Positions 23,732-33,000 of a stretch of 35,839 bases of DNA are shown here, one piece after another (the stretch's first letter is position 1; every line of letters starts with the position of its first letter). Source of the DNA: Candidatus Gastranaerophilales bacterium (GTDB lineage Bacteria; Cyanobacteriota; Vampirovibrionia; Gastranaerophilales; Gastranaerophilaceae); the NCBI GenBank assembly GCA_944324835.1, contig CALUXV010000016.1, positions 1 through 35,839 of the forward strand, given 5' to 3'. A program made the translations under genes and the position numbers. The notes beneath the pieces were generated by a model that made no database searches, was not told where the DNA came from, and worked only from the letters and a program-made list of their open reading frames with translations.

Positions 23732-24175
23732 TTAAGAACTGCCTAGTTCTTTTTCAAAAGATGATTTTAAATTATCTAAGAAATTTTGAGAAAGTTCTAT
23801 AAGCTTATCTCCATCTTTAACATTATGAAAAGCTTCTTCTTCAACTTTATAAACCCTGTTAAGCATTTGTTTGGCATATTCTTTGCCTTTGTCAGTAAGT
23901 ATAATTACTTTTTCTCTACGCTGTCCTTTTATCGGTTCAAAAGTTATATACCCCATCTGTTCACACTCTTTTATTAGTGTATTTATTGTCGTTTTTGGGA
24001 TATCCCAATCTTCACAAATCTGTTTTTGGGACATTGGTTCATTATTATCAAGATAATACAAAAGCCAAAACAAATTAGATTTATAGCCCATTTTTCTTAC
24101 AGCTTTTACATACTGCGCATCAACATTATATAAAATTTTTAATAATCGCTTAACTTTATCCCTTTGATTTTCCAT
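23732..24175 (-). CDS. MarR family transcriptional regulator (efflux locus 2)
   Basis: 147 residues. Winged-helix features: LFWLLYYLDNNEPMSQKQIC, EDWDIPKTTINTLIKECEQM, the wing PIKGQRREKVIILTDKGKEY, and a C-terminal dimer helix. GGGA lies about 5 bases before ATG 24175. It is divergent from the RND pump operon and its own promoter carries a perfect palindrome, so it probably controls both itself and the pump. It is not closely similar to the regulator at 18124, and the operator sequences differ, so the two loci likely respond separately. Confidence 0.92.
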   Translation of the reverse strand: MENQRDKVKRLLKILYNVDAQYVKAVRKMGYKSNLFWLLYYLDNNEPMSQKQICEDWDIPKTTINTLIKECEQMGYITFEPIKGQRREKVIILTDKGKEYAKQMLNRVYKVEEEAFHNVKDGDKLIELSQNFLDNLKSSFEKELGSS

Positions 24176-24187
24176 AAAAATCCCATT

Positions 24188-24200
24188 TTCGTACTACGAA
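24188..24200. promoter_or_regulatory. Palindromic operator candidate
   Basis: TTCGTACTACGAA, a perfect 6+1+6 palindrome overlapping the end of the marR -10 hexamer and the transcription start region. A partly similar TTCGAACTATTC occurs at 24253-24264 across the pump promoter, within a wider inverted repeat CCTAATTC (about 24248) and GAATTAGG (about 24282). Confidence 0.62.
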
Positions 24201-24227
24201 TATATTTTAAATTTTCAAAAAAGTCAA
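24199..24227 (-). promoter_or_regulatory. Predicted promoter of the second marR gene
   Basis: Minus strand TTGACT (24222-24227), 17-base spacer, TATATT (24199-24204), about 24 bases before ATG 24175. Confidence 0.68.
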
Positions 24228-24236
24228 TAATACCCA

Positions 24237-24265
24237 TTGACAATAATCCTAATTCGAACTATTCT
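24237..24265 (+). promoter_or_regulatory. Predicted promoter of the RND pump operon
   Basis: TTGACA (24237-24242, consensus), 17-base spacer, TATTCT (24260-24265), about 50 bases before ATG 24316, which has GGGAGA at 24302-24307. Confidence 0.68.
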
Positions 24266-24315
24266 GATATCACAATAATATGAATTAGGATTTTTAAACC
24301 TGGGAGAAGATTTTA

Positions 24316-25404
24316 ATGAAATTTAATAAATACATCGTAATAACACTGGTTTTGCTTATAATTCTCTGTGCTGCAGTATATAAGATTTTTCACAAAACCA
24401 TGCCGGTAGAAAAAACTATTGTTAAAACTGAAATAGTTAAAGAAGAAGAAATTGAACTTTATGAAATATATCAAGGTTATTTGATTTCAAGAAATTCTGT
24501 TCTTCTTCATCCGCAGGTTTCCGGTCAGATTTCCGAAATCAAAGTTAAAGCAGGTAATAAAGTTAACAAAGGGGATTTACTGATTGTAATCGACCCGAAC
24601 AAACAGGAAGCTGTTCTAAATTCTTATAAAGTTAAACAAGCATCACTGCAATCAGCTTATGAAACAGCAAAAATCCAATATCAACGCTATAAAGATTTAT
24701 ACGAAAAGAAAACTGTAAGCAAGCAGGATTATGAAAATTATGAGAATGAATATAAAAGAGCAAAATCCGCATTGGATGAAAATATTGCCAACATAAAAGA
24801 ACAGGGTGTACAGCTTGGTTATCATTATATAAAAGCTCCATTTTCAGGTGTTGTTGGCGATATTCCGGTTAAAATCGGAGAGTATGTAACAGGTGAAACA
24901 ATGTTATTATCTGTTACACAAAATAACCCGCTTGAGCTTAATATCGGTGTCGCAGCGGATAGAACTTTTGACCTTAAAAAAGGGTTGGAGGTTCAAGTCT
25001 TTGATAATGTAGGAAAAGTTGTTGGTAAATCTTCTATAAGTTTTATTTCGCCAAGAATTGACCCTTCAACTCAAACAATTTTAACAAAGTCAATATTAAA
25101 AAATCCGAAAGAAATTTTAAAAGCGGATCAGTCAATTAAGGCAAAAATTATTTTTGACAAAACAAAAGCAATATTAATCCCTGTAACATCCGTTGCAAAA
25201 ATTGCAGGACAGGACTTTGTGTATTTAGCCGTAGAAGAGAACGAACAGCTGACAGCAAAACAAACTCCGATTATAACAGGTGATATCCAAAACGGCAAAT
25301 ATATTGTTAAAGACGGACTTAAAAACGGTGATAATGTTGTAATAAAAGGAATTCAAAAAATGTACGACGGTGCACTAATTGAAAACGAGCAGGGAGAGGG
25401 ATAA
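24316..25404 (+). CDS. RND efflux membrane fusion protein (AcrA/MexA type)
   Basis: 362 residues, periplasmic adaptor of a tripartite pump. An N-terminal hydrophobic segment (about 7-24) lacks a proper lipobox (the Cys is preceded by IIL), so it is probably membrane-anchored rather than a lipoprotein. The lipoyl halves are LHPQVSGQISEIKVKAGNKV with NKGDLLIVIDPN and YIKAPFSGVVGDIPVKIGEY; a coiled-coil hairpin lies between (about 100-160); the beta-barrel and membrane-proximal parts follow (FISPRIDPSTQTILTKSILK). GGGAGA lies 8 bases before the ATG. The stop shares one base with the ATG of the pump gene (TAATG), so translation is coupled. Confidence 0.94.
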   Translation: MKFNKYIVITLVLLIILCAAVYKIFHKTMPVEKTIVKTEIVKEEEIELYEIYQGYLISRNSVLLHPQVSGQISEIKVKAGNKVNKGDLLIVIDPNKQEAVLNSYKVKQASLQSAYETAKIQYQRYKDLYEKKTVSKQDYENYENEYKRAKSALDENIANIKEQGVQLGYHYIKAPFSGVVGDIPVKIGEYVTGETMLLSVTQNNPLELNIGVAADRTFDLKKGLEVQVFDNVGKVVGKSSISFISPRIDPSTQTILTKSILKNPKEILKADQSIKAKIIFDKTKAILIPVTSVAKIAGQDFVYLAVEENEQLTAKQTPIITGDIQNGKYIVKDGLKNGDNVVIKGIQKMYDGALIENEQGEG

Positions 25405-28400
25405 TGTTTTTAGAAACTTTTATAAAAAGACCTATTTTATCTTCTGTTTGTTCAATTATAATCTTATTCTGCGGTTTGATCTGTATTCCTCTGCTCCCTA
25501 TAGAACAATATCCGCAGCTTGCACCGCCGCAAATTTATATCACGGCAAATTACACAGGTGCAAATGCCCAAACTGTTGAATCAACGGTTACTACACCTTT
25601 GGAACAAGCAATCAACGGTGCTGAGGGTATGAAATATATTACATCTTCAAGCGGTAATGACGGCTCCTGTTTTATTACAGTTACATTTAATTTAGACCGC
25701 TCGCTTGATGATGCACTTCTTGATGTTCAATCCAGAGTAAAAGAAGTCGAACCTAGATTGCCGCAAGAAGTTAAAATGACCGGTATTAACGTGATGAAAA
25801 GTTCAACAGCAGTTGTTGTTTTATATGCTTTCAGTTCAAAAGACGGAATTTATAATACAGAATTTATAAGTAATTATATAGACAGATATGTTAAAGACTA
25901 TCTTCAACGTGTAAATGGTGTTGCAAGATTAAACATTGCAGGAGAAAGAAAATATGCAATGAGAATCTGGCTTGACCCGTATAAATTAGCGAATTTAGGA
26001 ATGAATGCATCAGAAGTTTCTCAGATTTTATCGGAACAAAATATGATGGTTGCCGCAGGACAAATCGGAGCAGCTCCTGCATCAAAAAATCAGGAAGTTC
26101 AATTAAGTATCCTGACACAAGGACGGTTACAATCCCCTAAAGAGTTTGAAGAAATTGTCTTAAAATCAGACAGTAATAATATCGTAAGATTAAAAGATGT
26201 TGCAAGAATAGAACTGGGTGCTGAAAATTATAATTTGATTTCCAAATTAAACGGAACAGATTCAGTCGGCGTAGAAGTTTATCAATTGCCTACAGCTAAT
26301 GTTATGGCTGTCGCAAAAGATGTTAAAGCACAAATGGCAAAGCTTAAGAAAAACTTCCCTGCCGGACTTGAAGTCAGTACAATTATAGATACAAGTAATA
26401 TTGTAGAAGAATCAATAAACGAGGTTTTATACACTCTTATCGGTTCAATTGTTCTTGTAATACTTGTAATTTATGTATTCCTGCAAAAATTAAGAACAAC
26501 AATTATTCCTGCTGTAACAATTCCGATTTCGTTAGTAGGGACTTTTGTTATGATGAAAATTTTAGGATTTTCAATTAACAGTCTTACTCTGTTTGGAATA
26601 GTTCTTGCAACCGGACTTGTTGTAGACGATGCAATCATTGTTGTTGAAAACATTGAACGTTTTATGCGTGAGCATAAAATGAAACCGTTAGATGCTGCGA
26701 TAAACGGAATGAAAGAAATATTTGGAGCAGTTATTGCAACTTCGCTTGTTTTAATAACGGTTTTTGTACCGATTTCATTTTTCCCGGGAACCACAGGTAT
26801 TTTATACAGACAGTTTGCATTGACAATAGCCTGTTCTATCGCAATCTCCGCTTTTGTTTCTCTTACATTAACACCTGCAATGACGGCTCTTATTTTAAAA
26901 GAAGGTATCAGTGAAGTTAAATTTTTTAAAAAGTTTAATGAAGTTTTTGACAAAATCAGAAATAAATACAATGTTTTATTGAGATTTGTAGTAAGAAATT
27001 CTAAAAAAGCTATTGCTGTTTTTTGTATATTGCTTTGTGCTACAGGTGTATTATTTAAACTTGTTCCTCAATCATTTATCCCGATTGAAGATCAAGGATA
27101 TTTTACGGTAATGATTCAGGCACCGCCGGGAATTTCACTGCAAAAAACTTCTGAAATAGCAAATAAAGTTAATCAGATTTGTAGAAAAGAAAAAGATATT
27201 ACAGAAATATATGAATTTACGGGGTATAACTATACAGGACAAACTCCGACAGCATCTCTTATGTTTATAACTTTGAAACCGAATGCGGAAAGACATGGAG
27301 CAAAGCATTCAGCAAAATATCTTGTGAACAAATTAAATACGGAATTTTCAAAAATTCCGGACGGTATTGTTGTAGCTTTTGAACCGCCTGCTGTACAGGG
27401 CTTAGGTTCAATAGGCGGTTTTCAGTTTGAGCTGCAGGATAATGGCGACAATACACTGGTAACATTATCAGATGTTACACAAAAAATGATTACGGAAGGT
27501 TCAAAATCAAAAGAATTAACCGGTTTATTCAGTTCATTCAATGCTACAACTCCGCAAATCAATTTAGTCGTGGATAAATTAAAAGCAAAACAGCTAAATA
27601 TCCCGTTAAATTATATTTATGATGCTCTGCAGGTCTATATCGGTTCTTATTATGTAAATGATTTTACTTTTATGAATAGAATCTATAGAGTGTATTTGCA
27701 AGCCGATAAAGATTATAGAGCCAATATTGCTGATATCGGAAGATTATATGTGAAAGCACCTGATGGAAACATGGTTTCTTTAGCTAATTTAACATCTTAT
27801 TCAACAATTTTTACGGCAGATTCCATTCAGCATTATAACTTAAGACGCTCCAGTGAAATCACAGGTTCGGCTTCCGGATCAACAAGTATGGGAACTGCGG
27901 TTAAACAGATGGAAAAAATAGCAAAAGAAGTACTGCCGAGAGATTTTACGTTTGAATGGTCTGGACTTGTTTTAGAACAGCAGGAATCCGAAAGTAAAAC
28001 TTTTATAATTTTTGCTTTGAGTTTTGTTTTTGTATTCTTGATTTTGGCAGCACAGTATGAAAGTTTGTATTCTCCGCTTGTAATTATGCTTGCAGTTCCG
28101 CTGGCATTATTCGGGGCTATGCTGTTTCAGTATTTAAGAGGGCTTGAAAACAATGTATTTTGTCAAATAGGGCTTGTTATGTTAATAGGTCTAGCGGGTA
28201 AAAATGCAATTTTAATCGTAGAATTTGCCAATCAGTTAAGAGAACAAGGCTTAACTATTGAAAAAGCGGCAATAGAATCCTGCTTGATACGTTTCAGACC
28301 GATTATTATGACTTCATTCGCCTGTATTTTAGGTATTCTCCCGCTTGTATTAGCAACCGGTACAGGGTCATTAAGCCGTATTTCTATGGGGACAGCGGTA

Positions 28401-28559
28401 TTTGGCGGAATGGTTGTTTCTACAATTCTCAACCTTTTTATAACCCTTGTTCTTTATATTTTAGTTATGAAACAGCAGGAAAATTTAAAAATGTTTAAAA
28501 ATCCACAGATTAAAAAGAAAATTTTTAATTGGATTATGAGGTTTAAAAATGGGAAATAG
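25404..28559 (+). CDS. RND efflux pump inner-membrane transporter (HAE1/AcrB family)
   Basis: 1051 residues, the normal AcrB length, with 12 membrane helices and two large periplasmic loops. The proton-relay residues are present: Asp408 and Asp409 in GLVVDDAIIVVENIERFM, and Lys933 in GLAGKNAILIVEFA (equivalents of AcrB D407, D408, K940). Other marks are FIKRPILSSVCSIIILFCGL at the start, ALIGS-like TM entries, FPGTTGILYRQFALTIACSI, and LAAQYESLYSPLVIMLAVPL. Likely exports hydrophobic or amphiphilic compounds by proton antiport; the substrate range is not predictable. It overlaps the downstream OMF gene by 11 bases. Confidence 0.97.
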   Translation: MFLETFIKRPILSSVCSIIILFCGLICIPLLPIEQYPQLAPPQIYITANYTGANAQTVESTVTTPLEQAINGAEGMKYITSSSGNDGSCFITVTFNLDRSLDDALLDVQSRVKEVEPRLPQEVKMTGINVMKSSTAVVVLYAFSSKDGIYNTEFISNYIDRYVKDYLQRVNGVARLNIAGERKYAMRIWLDPYKLANLGMNASEVSQILSEQNMMVAAGQIGAAPASKNQEVQLSILTQGRLQSPKEFEEIVLKSDSNNIVRLKDVARIELGAENYNLISKLNGTDSVGVEVYQLPTANVMAVAKDVKAQMAKLKKNFPAGLEVSTIIDTSNIVEESINEVLYTLIGSIVLVILVIYVFLQKLRTTIIPAVTIPISLVGTFVMMKILGFSINSLTLFGIVLATGLVVDDAIIVVENIERFMREHKMKPLDAAINGMKEIFGAVIATSLVLITVFVPISFFPGTTGILYRQFALTIACSIAISAFVSLTLTPAMTALILKEGISEVKFFKKFNEVFDKIRNKYNVLLRFVVRNSKKAIAVFCILLCATGVLFKLVPQSFIPIEDQGYFTVMIQAPPGISLQKTSEIANKVNQICRKEKDITEIYEFTGYNYTGQTPTASLMFITLKPNAERHGAKHSAKYLVNKLNTEFSKIPDGIVVAFEPPAVQGLGSIGGFQFELQDNGDNTLVTLSDVTQKMITEGSKSKELTGLFSSFNATTPQINLVVDKLKAKQLNIPLNYIYDALQVYIGSYYVNDFTFMNRIYRVYLQADKDYRANIADIGRLYVKAPDGNMVSLANLTSYSTIFTADSIQHYNLRRSSEITGSASGSTSMGTAVKQMEKIAKEVLPRDFTFEWSGLVLEQQESESKTFIIFALSFVFVFLILAAQYESLYSPLVIMLAVPLALFGAMLFQYLRGLENNVFCQIGLVMLIGLAGKNAILIVEFANQLREQGLTIEKAAIESCLIRFRPIIMTSFACILGILPLVLATGTGSLSRISMGTAVFGGMVVSTILNLFITLVLYILVMKQQENLKMFKNPQIKKKIFNWIMRFKNGK

Positions 28560-29928
28560 AAAAAATATAATAGTCTTACTCATATTATCACTGTTATTTA
28601 TTCAAATTCCTGCTTTATCTATTGAAAATAAATCAATAATAAATGCAGGAACTGAAAAGAATCAATATCTTAATCAAAGTTGGTGGGATAGTTTTCATGA
28701 CCCATACTTAACGGAATATATTTTAAAAACTGCGGAATCAAATTACGATATAAAAATTAACGAACTGAAAACTTTAATAGCAAAAGAAGGTGTTAAAGAA
28801 GCATTTGGGAAAGAATTTCCGCAAATAGGTTTTTCTCCTGATATAAACCGGCAAAAATATACAGGAAGTATACCTTATGCGGGTATGTTTTTCCCGTCAT
28901 ATTATTCAACGAGTATTTATTTCCCGTTGAATGTTAATTATGAACTTGACATTTGGCTGAAAAACAGAACTTACACAAAGAAAATAAAGAAAGAATATGA
29001 AGCAGCAAAATTTGACGAAAATGCACAATTTATTTCGCTAACAACTCTTAGTGCAGCAACGTATTTTAACATTCTTTGCAGTGATAAGAAAATTCAAATT
29101 CAAGAAGATTTAGTTAAGACAAGAAAAGAGATTTTTGATTTAACAAATATAAATTTTGAATACGGTTTAAGCAGTTCAACAGATGTTACGGACGCAGAGC
29201 AGCTCTACGTTGAAACAATGACTGAACTTGAAGCATTAAAACAAAACAGAAGTATTTTATTAAACCAGCTTGCAGTATTAATTGGCAACAGCAGCGATAA
29301 TTCTTCTAAAATTAAAAGAGGCTCGTTTGATAAAATTAATATTCCTAAGAATTTACCCAAAAACATTTCAACAGAAATAATTAATTCAAGACCTGATATT
29401 TTAAAATCAGAAGCGGAACTTGAAGCAGCAGCGTTAGATGTAAAACTGGCGAAGAAAGCATTCTTGCCTTCATTGAATTTGTCCGGTTTTGTAGGGTTTA
29501 ATGCCTATTCCATGTCAAAAATGTTTGACTGGCAGAGTTTTGTTATAAATGGTGCGGCAGGTTTAGTACAAAATATTTTTACGGGCGGACAGTTAAAAGC
29601 ACGTTTGAGAGCAAAGAAATACAACTATGATGCAATGTTGAACTCTTATCAGAAAACTATTCTGACGTCAGTTCAGGAAGTCAATGACAGCCTTGTAAAT
29701 GTAAAAGCTGATGAGACTAAATATTCAAATTATACAAAACGCACAGAACTTGGGAAATCAAAATACAATGATATAAATTACAAATACGAAAAGGGAGCTT
29801 TGTCATACTTAGATACCTTAAAGTTCAAGGAGAATCTTCTTGTACTGGAAAAAGAGCAGACCCAGAGCAAAACAGAATATCTGATTTCCGCATTAAGCTT
29901 GTATAAAGCCACCGGCGGGAAATTATAA
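28549..29928 (+). CDS. RND-pump outer membrane factor (NodT/OprM type)
   Basis: 459 residues. ATG 28549 follows GAGG at 28538-28541 and lies in the end of the pump gene. A signal peptide (IIVLLILSLLFIQIPALS) precedes the mature domain; no lipobox Cys, unlike OprM. The OMF fold shows WWDSFHDPYLTEYILKTAES, the helical barrel repeats and the C-terminal half SRPDILKSEAELEAAALDVK, AAGLVQNIFTGGQLKARLRA and SLYKATGGKL. It resembles the TolC-type protein at 16567 over its whole length, so the two are paralogues serving separate pumps. Last gene of the operon; no clear terminator follows. Confidence 0.93.
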   Translation: MGNRKNIIVLLILSLLFIQIPALSIENKSIINAGTEKNQYLNQSWWDSFHDPYLTEYILKTAESNYDIKINELKTLIAKEGVKEAFGKEFPQIGFSPDINRQKYTGSIPYAGMFFPSYYSTSIYFPLNVNYELDIWLKNRTYTKKIKKEYEAAKFDENAQFISLTTLSAATYFNILCSDKKIQIQEDLVKTRKEIFDLTNINFEYGLSSSTDVTDAEQLYVETMTELEALKQNRSILLNQLAVLIGNSSDNSSKIKRGSFDKINIPKNLPKNISTEIINSRPDILKSEAELEAAALDVKLAKKAFLPSLNLSGFVGFNAYSMSKMFDWQSFVINGAAGLVQNIFTGGQLKARLRAKKYNYDAMLNSYQKTILTSVQEVNDSLVNVKADETKYSNYTKRTELGKSKYNDINYKYEKGALSYLDTLKFKENLLVLEKEQTQSKTEYLISALSLYKATGGKL

Positions 29929-29988
29929 TATTAACTCTTGATAAAATTGATTCAAAATAAAAATTAATAAAATTTGGAGGTAAAAGAA

Positions 29989-30048
29989 GTGTTAACTAAT
30001 ATTTTTCAAAATTATTTGACAATTATTCCCGTTCAAATCTTTCTTTAA
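29989..30048 (+). CDS. Possible 19-residue ORF with strong RBS
   Basis: GTG 29989 is 8 bases after a consensus GGAGG (29976-29980) and opens 19 codons, MLTNIFQNYLTIIPVQIFL, hydrophobic and membrane-peptide-like, ending TAA 30046-30048. The RBS is better than those of most genes here, yet the ORF is very short and overlaps the opposing ORF at 30023. It may be a leader or micropeptide, or chance. Confidence 0.3.
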   Translation: MLTNIFQNYLTIIPVQIFL

Positions 30049-30178
30049 TCGGGCACTCTTCATCAACCCAAACAAGCGTTATGAAATTAGGATTTTTAAA
30101 CGGGTTTGTTTGCGATGCTGCTTTATTATATGCATCTATTTTTTTATTTAATGTTTTAAAAAAATTAATAAATTCCAT
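30023..30178 (-). CDS. Possible small protein, 51 residues
   Basis: A minus-strand ORF from ATG 30178 beginning MEFINFFKTLNKKIDAYNKA and ending CPIKERFERE. The segment has visibly higher GC than the AT-rich flanks on both sides, and the composition is normal for a soluble protein, which supports coding. No Shine-Dalgarno is evident; TAATAT-like -10 DNA lies immediately before it, so a leaderless start is conceivable. No family recognised. It sits between the RND operon and thiL. Confidence 0.45.
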   Translation of the reverse strand: MEFINFFKTLNKKIDAYNKAASQTNPFKNPNFITLVWVDEECPIKERFERE

Positions 30179-30252
30179 AGTTATATTATTTCTTGTTAAT
30201 AAAAATATTAATTACCCTAAAGAACATATTTTATTTTTTATTATTATCTATA

Positions 30253-30281
30253 TCGACTAAGTATATTTTTTCTGATAAAAT
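30253..30281 (+). promoter_or_regulatory. Predicted promoter of thiL, leaderless
   Basis: TCGACT (30253-30258), 17-base spacer, TAAAAT (30276-30281); ATG 30288 would be at about +1. No RBS is seen. Confidence 0.45.
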
Positions 30282-30287
30282 TCATTT

Positions 30288-31211
30288 ATGAATGAAATTA
30301 ATTTAATTAACCGTATAAAAACTGTTTTAAATTCTGATTATATAGGTGATGATTGTGCCTATTTAAAAGATTTAGGTATTGTAATAACTCAAGACAGCCT
30401 TGTACAGGGGGTGCATTTTGATAAGCGAATTATGACACCTTATCAAAACGGTTACAAAGCTGTAATGTCAAATTTAAGTGATATTGCAGCATCTGGGGCA
30501 GAACCGTATTACATGACAGTTTCATTATCATTACCAAATTATACAGTTGAAGAAGATGTTGAAGATTTTTATGAAGGATGCAAGTTCGCTTTAAAAGATA
30601 CTAAAGTACAAATTGTAGGCGGTGATGTTACGGGCGCCGATAATCTTTATATCTCCATTTGTGTAATTGGTAAAACTGAAAACCGGCGTATTTCATCCAG
30701 AAGTAATGCAAAAATCGGACACAAGATTATTACAAGCGGTGTTCACGGTTCAAGTGCTGCAGGCTTAAAAATTCTTATGGAAAACTTAGAACCGGATAAA
30801 GATTTAATCAAAGCCCATTTAATGCCGGTTGCTCAACTTGATTTTTCAAAACAAATTGCAGAACAAATAGAAGAAGATTATGCAATGATGGATACATCTG
30901 ACGGACTTATTGATGCTCTTTATAAAATAGGAACTGCAAGTAATTGTACGATGTCTGTTGATTTTGAAAGAATATTATATGACCCTAATTTAGAAAAATA
31001 TTTTGATAATTATAAAGATTTAATTTTCTATGGCGGAGAAGATTATCAAATTATCGCAACTGTACCAGTTGATTTACTTCCGAAATTAAAAGATTATACA
31101 ATTATAGGGGAAGTTATTCCTAAAGAAGATTCTGTTGTCAAAATCAATTATGACAATGATGTTGAAAATATTAATAGTATTGATAAATGTTTTAATCATT
31201 TTGGATTATAA
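30288..31211 (+). CDS. thiL: Thiamine-monophosphate kinase
   Basis: 307 residues, cytoplasmic; phosphorylates thiamine monophosphate with ATP to give thiamine diphosphate, the last step of cofactor synthesis. Family signatures: IGDDCAYL at about 19-26, TQDSLVQGVHF (family TTDxxVEGVHF), NLSDIAASGAEP, VGGDVTGADN, MMDTSDGLIDALYKI and YGGEDYQII, all Mg/ATP-binding or active-site segments. N-terminal residues are short compared with some homologues, but the GDD motif is placed normally. Other thiamine genes are not in the window. It is followed by the TPR gene after 31 bases. Confidence 0.95.
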   Translation: MNEINLINRIKTVLNSDYIGDDCAYLKDLGIVITQDSLVQGVHFDKRIMTPYQNGYKAVMSNLSDIAASGAEPYYMTVSLSLPNYTVEEDVEDFYEGCKFALKDTKVQIVGGDVTGADNLYISICVIGKTENRRISSRSNAKIGHKIITSGVHGSSAAGLKILMENLEPDKDLIKAHLMPVAQLDFSKQIAEQIEEDYAMMDTSDGLIDALYKIGTASNCTMSVDFERILYDPNLEKYFDNYKDLIFYGGEDYQIIATVPVDLLPKLKDYTIIGEVIPKEDSVVKINYDNDVENINSIDKCFNHFGL

Positions 31212-31230
31212 CACACAATCTTTTTTATAA

Positions 31231-31236
31231 TATAAT
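31231..31236 (+). promoter_or_regulatory. -10 element of the TPR gene, leaderless
   Basis: A perfect TATAAT ends 6 bases before ATG 31243, and another overlaps it at 31226-31231. The -35 is weak. No RBS precedes the ATG. Confidence 0.4.
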
Positions 31237-31242
31237 TTAAAT

Positions 31243-33000
31243 ATGGAAGTTTTAGATGAAGTACAAAATTTAATTACAGATAATGAATTTGCAAAAGCAA
31301 AACATCGTTTGCTGCAAATAATAGCAGAAAATGGTGAAAACCTGGAATCCATAAAACTTTTAGGACTGGTCAATGTTAATCTTGGCTGTTATGAAGAAGC
31401 TAAAATAAATTTTGAAGATGTACTTGCTAAAGATATAAATGATGCAACATCATGGTTCTATCTTGGCAGCTGTTATGACAAACTAAATGATTTACAAAAA
31501 GCTAAAAATGCATATTTAAAAGTAATACAATTAAGAGAAAACTATCTTGATGCATATAAAAGTTTGTGTGTCATTTTTATGCAGTTAAAAGAAGAAGATA
31601 ACGCTATTCTTTATGCTCAAAAAGCAAAAGAAATAGATTCTGAAGATTACACTTATGATTATCTTATTGGTACAGCTCTTGTAGCACAAAAAAAATATCA
31701 GGAAAGTATTAAATATTTGGAACACGCTATTGAATTAAAACCTGACCATGCACAAATATACGGCAATCTTGGAACAGCATATCTTTTAATAAATAATCAG
31801 GCAAAGGCTTTTGAAATGTATAAAAAAGCTATTGAATTGCAGCCTGAAAATGCAGATGCTCTATATAACCTTGCATCACTCTACCAAATCCAAAACAATC
31901 ACAGTGAAGCCTGCATTTATTTTGAAAAAGCTTACGCCTTAACTAACGATGAAAAATCTCTTGTTGGGTTGACACTATCAGAATTAAAAGGCGGGAATTA
32001 TTTAAAAGCAATAGAACATTATAAAGCTCTTATCGTTGCACACCCTGAAAAAGATTCATACCAGTATAATCTTGCAACCTGCTATGAACAAGTTAGGGAT
32101 TATAAATCTGCTATCAATATCTTAAAGCAACTTTTGACCAGAAATCCTAAATCTGTTAATATGGCTCAAAAACTGGCAAGTCTTTATATGGAAACAAAAG
32201 ATTTAAGAAGCGCTAAAGAATTATACGATACAATTATTCTGAAAAATTCACCTACATCAAGTGTTCTTTATCAATATGCAATTCTTTCTTCACAATTATA
32301 TGACACCGATACTGCAGAAAGAATATTCAAAAAAGTTATTGGAATGAACCCTGATAATGCTCTTGCACACAAAGATTTGGGAGTTATTTACCTAAACAAA
32401 AGACTCTTTGATTACGCAGAAGATGAATTTAAAACAGCGTTGAATCTCGCACCTGACAATTTTGATATCGTATTCGAATATGCAAATTATCTATATTCCG
32501 TAACAAAATATAAAGAAGCAGATGAGTATTATAAAAAAGCACTATCTTTACAAGATGATGTTATCGCAAAAACTCTTTGGGCAATGAATAAAATAGAACT
32601 TAACGAATTGGAGAAAGCTAAAGAATTAATTGATGCAGCATTAAAACAAGAACCACATCACGAATATATCCAATTTATGGCAGGACGTATTTATTTTTCT
32701 CTAAAAGAATATGACACTGCTAAAAGATTTCTTATTCATTCAATTGAACAAAATCCGGATATTGAATCACAAAACCTTCTTGCTCTTACATATTTTGGAC
32801 TGGAAGAATATCAAAATGCAGTCAATATTTTTGAAAATCTTCTTCAAAAAAATGAAAAAAATATTTCACTGCTTTATAACACAGCACAATGCTATGACAA
32901 ACTTGGTAATAACGACAAAGCATTAGAAAAACTGTATAAGCTGACAGATATTTTCCCTGAACATGAAGAAGCTCAAGAAATGATAAGAAGATTATCTTAA
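31243..33000 (+). CDS. Large soluble TPR-repeat protein
   Basis: 585 residues made almost wholly of about 16 tandem 34-residue TPR units from residue 1 to the end, recognisable by the W/L-G-Y-A-P pattern: [80 protein letters not shown]. There is no signal peptide or membrane segment, and no attached catalytic domain (no glycosyltransferase or kinase motif), so it is a cytoplasmic interaction scaffold. Its stop shares TTAA (32997-33000) with the stop of the convergent sigma-factor gene, leaving no terminator between them. Partner proteins cannot be inferred. Confidence 0.9.
   Translation: MEVLDEVQNLITDNEFAKAKHRLLQIIAENGENLESIKLLGLVNVNLGCYEEAKINFEDVLAKDINDATSWFYLGSCYDKLNDLQKAKNAYLKVIQLRENYLDAYKSLCVIFMQLKEEDNAILYAQKAKEIDSEDYTYDYLIGTALVAQKKYQESIKYLEHAIELKPDHAQIYGNLGTAYLLINNQAKAFEMYKKAIELQPENADALYNLASLYQIQNNHSEACIYFEKAYALTNDEKSLVGLTLSELKGGNYLKAIEHYKALIVAHPEKDSYQYNLATCYEQVRDYKSAINILKQLLTRNPKSVNMAQKLASLYMETKDLRSAKELYDTIILKNSPTSSVLYQYAILSSQLYDTDTAERIFKKVIGMNPDNALAHKDLGVIYLNKRLFDYAEDEFKTALNLAPDNFDIVFEYANYLYSVTKYKEADEYYKKALSLQDDVIAKTLWAMNKIELNELEKAKELIDAALKQEPHHEYIQFMAGRIYFSLKEYDTAKRFLIHSIEQNPDIESQNLLALTYFGLEEYQNAVNIFENLLQKNEKNISLLYNTAQCYDKLGNNDKALEKLYKLTDIFPEHEEAQEMIRRLS

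Noticed and set aside
26471-26971. Minus-strand 166-codon ORF inside the RND pump gene
   Set aside because: Antisense shadow of the conserved transmembrane region; no RBS or family signature.
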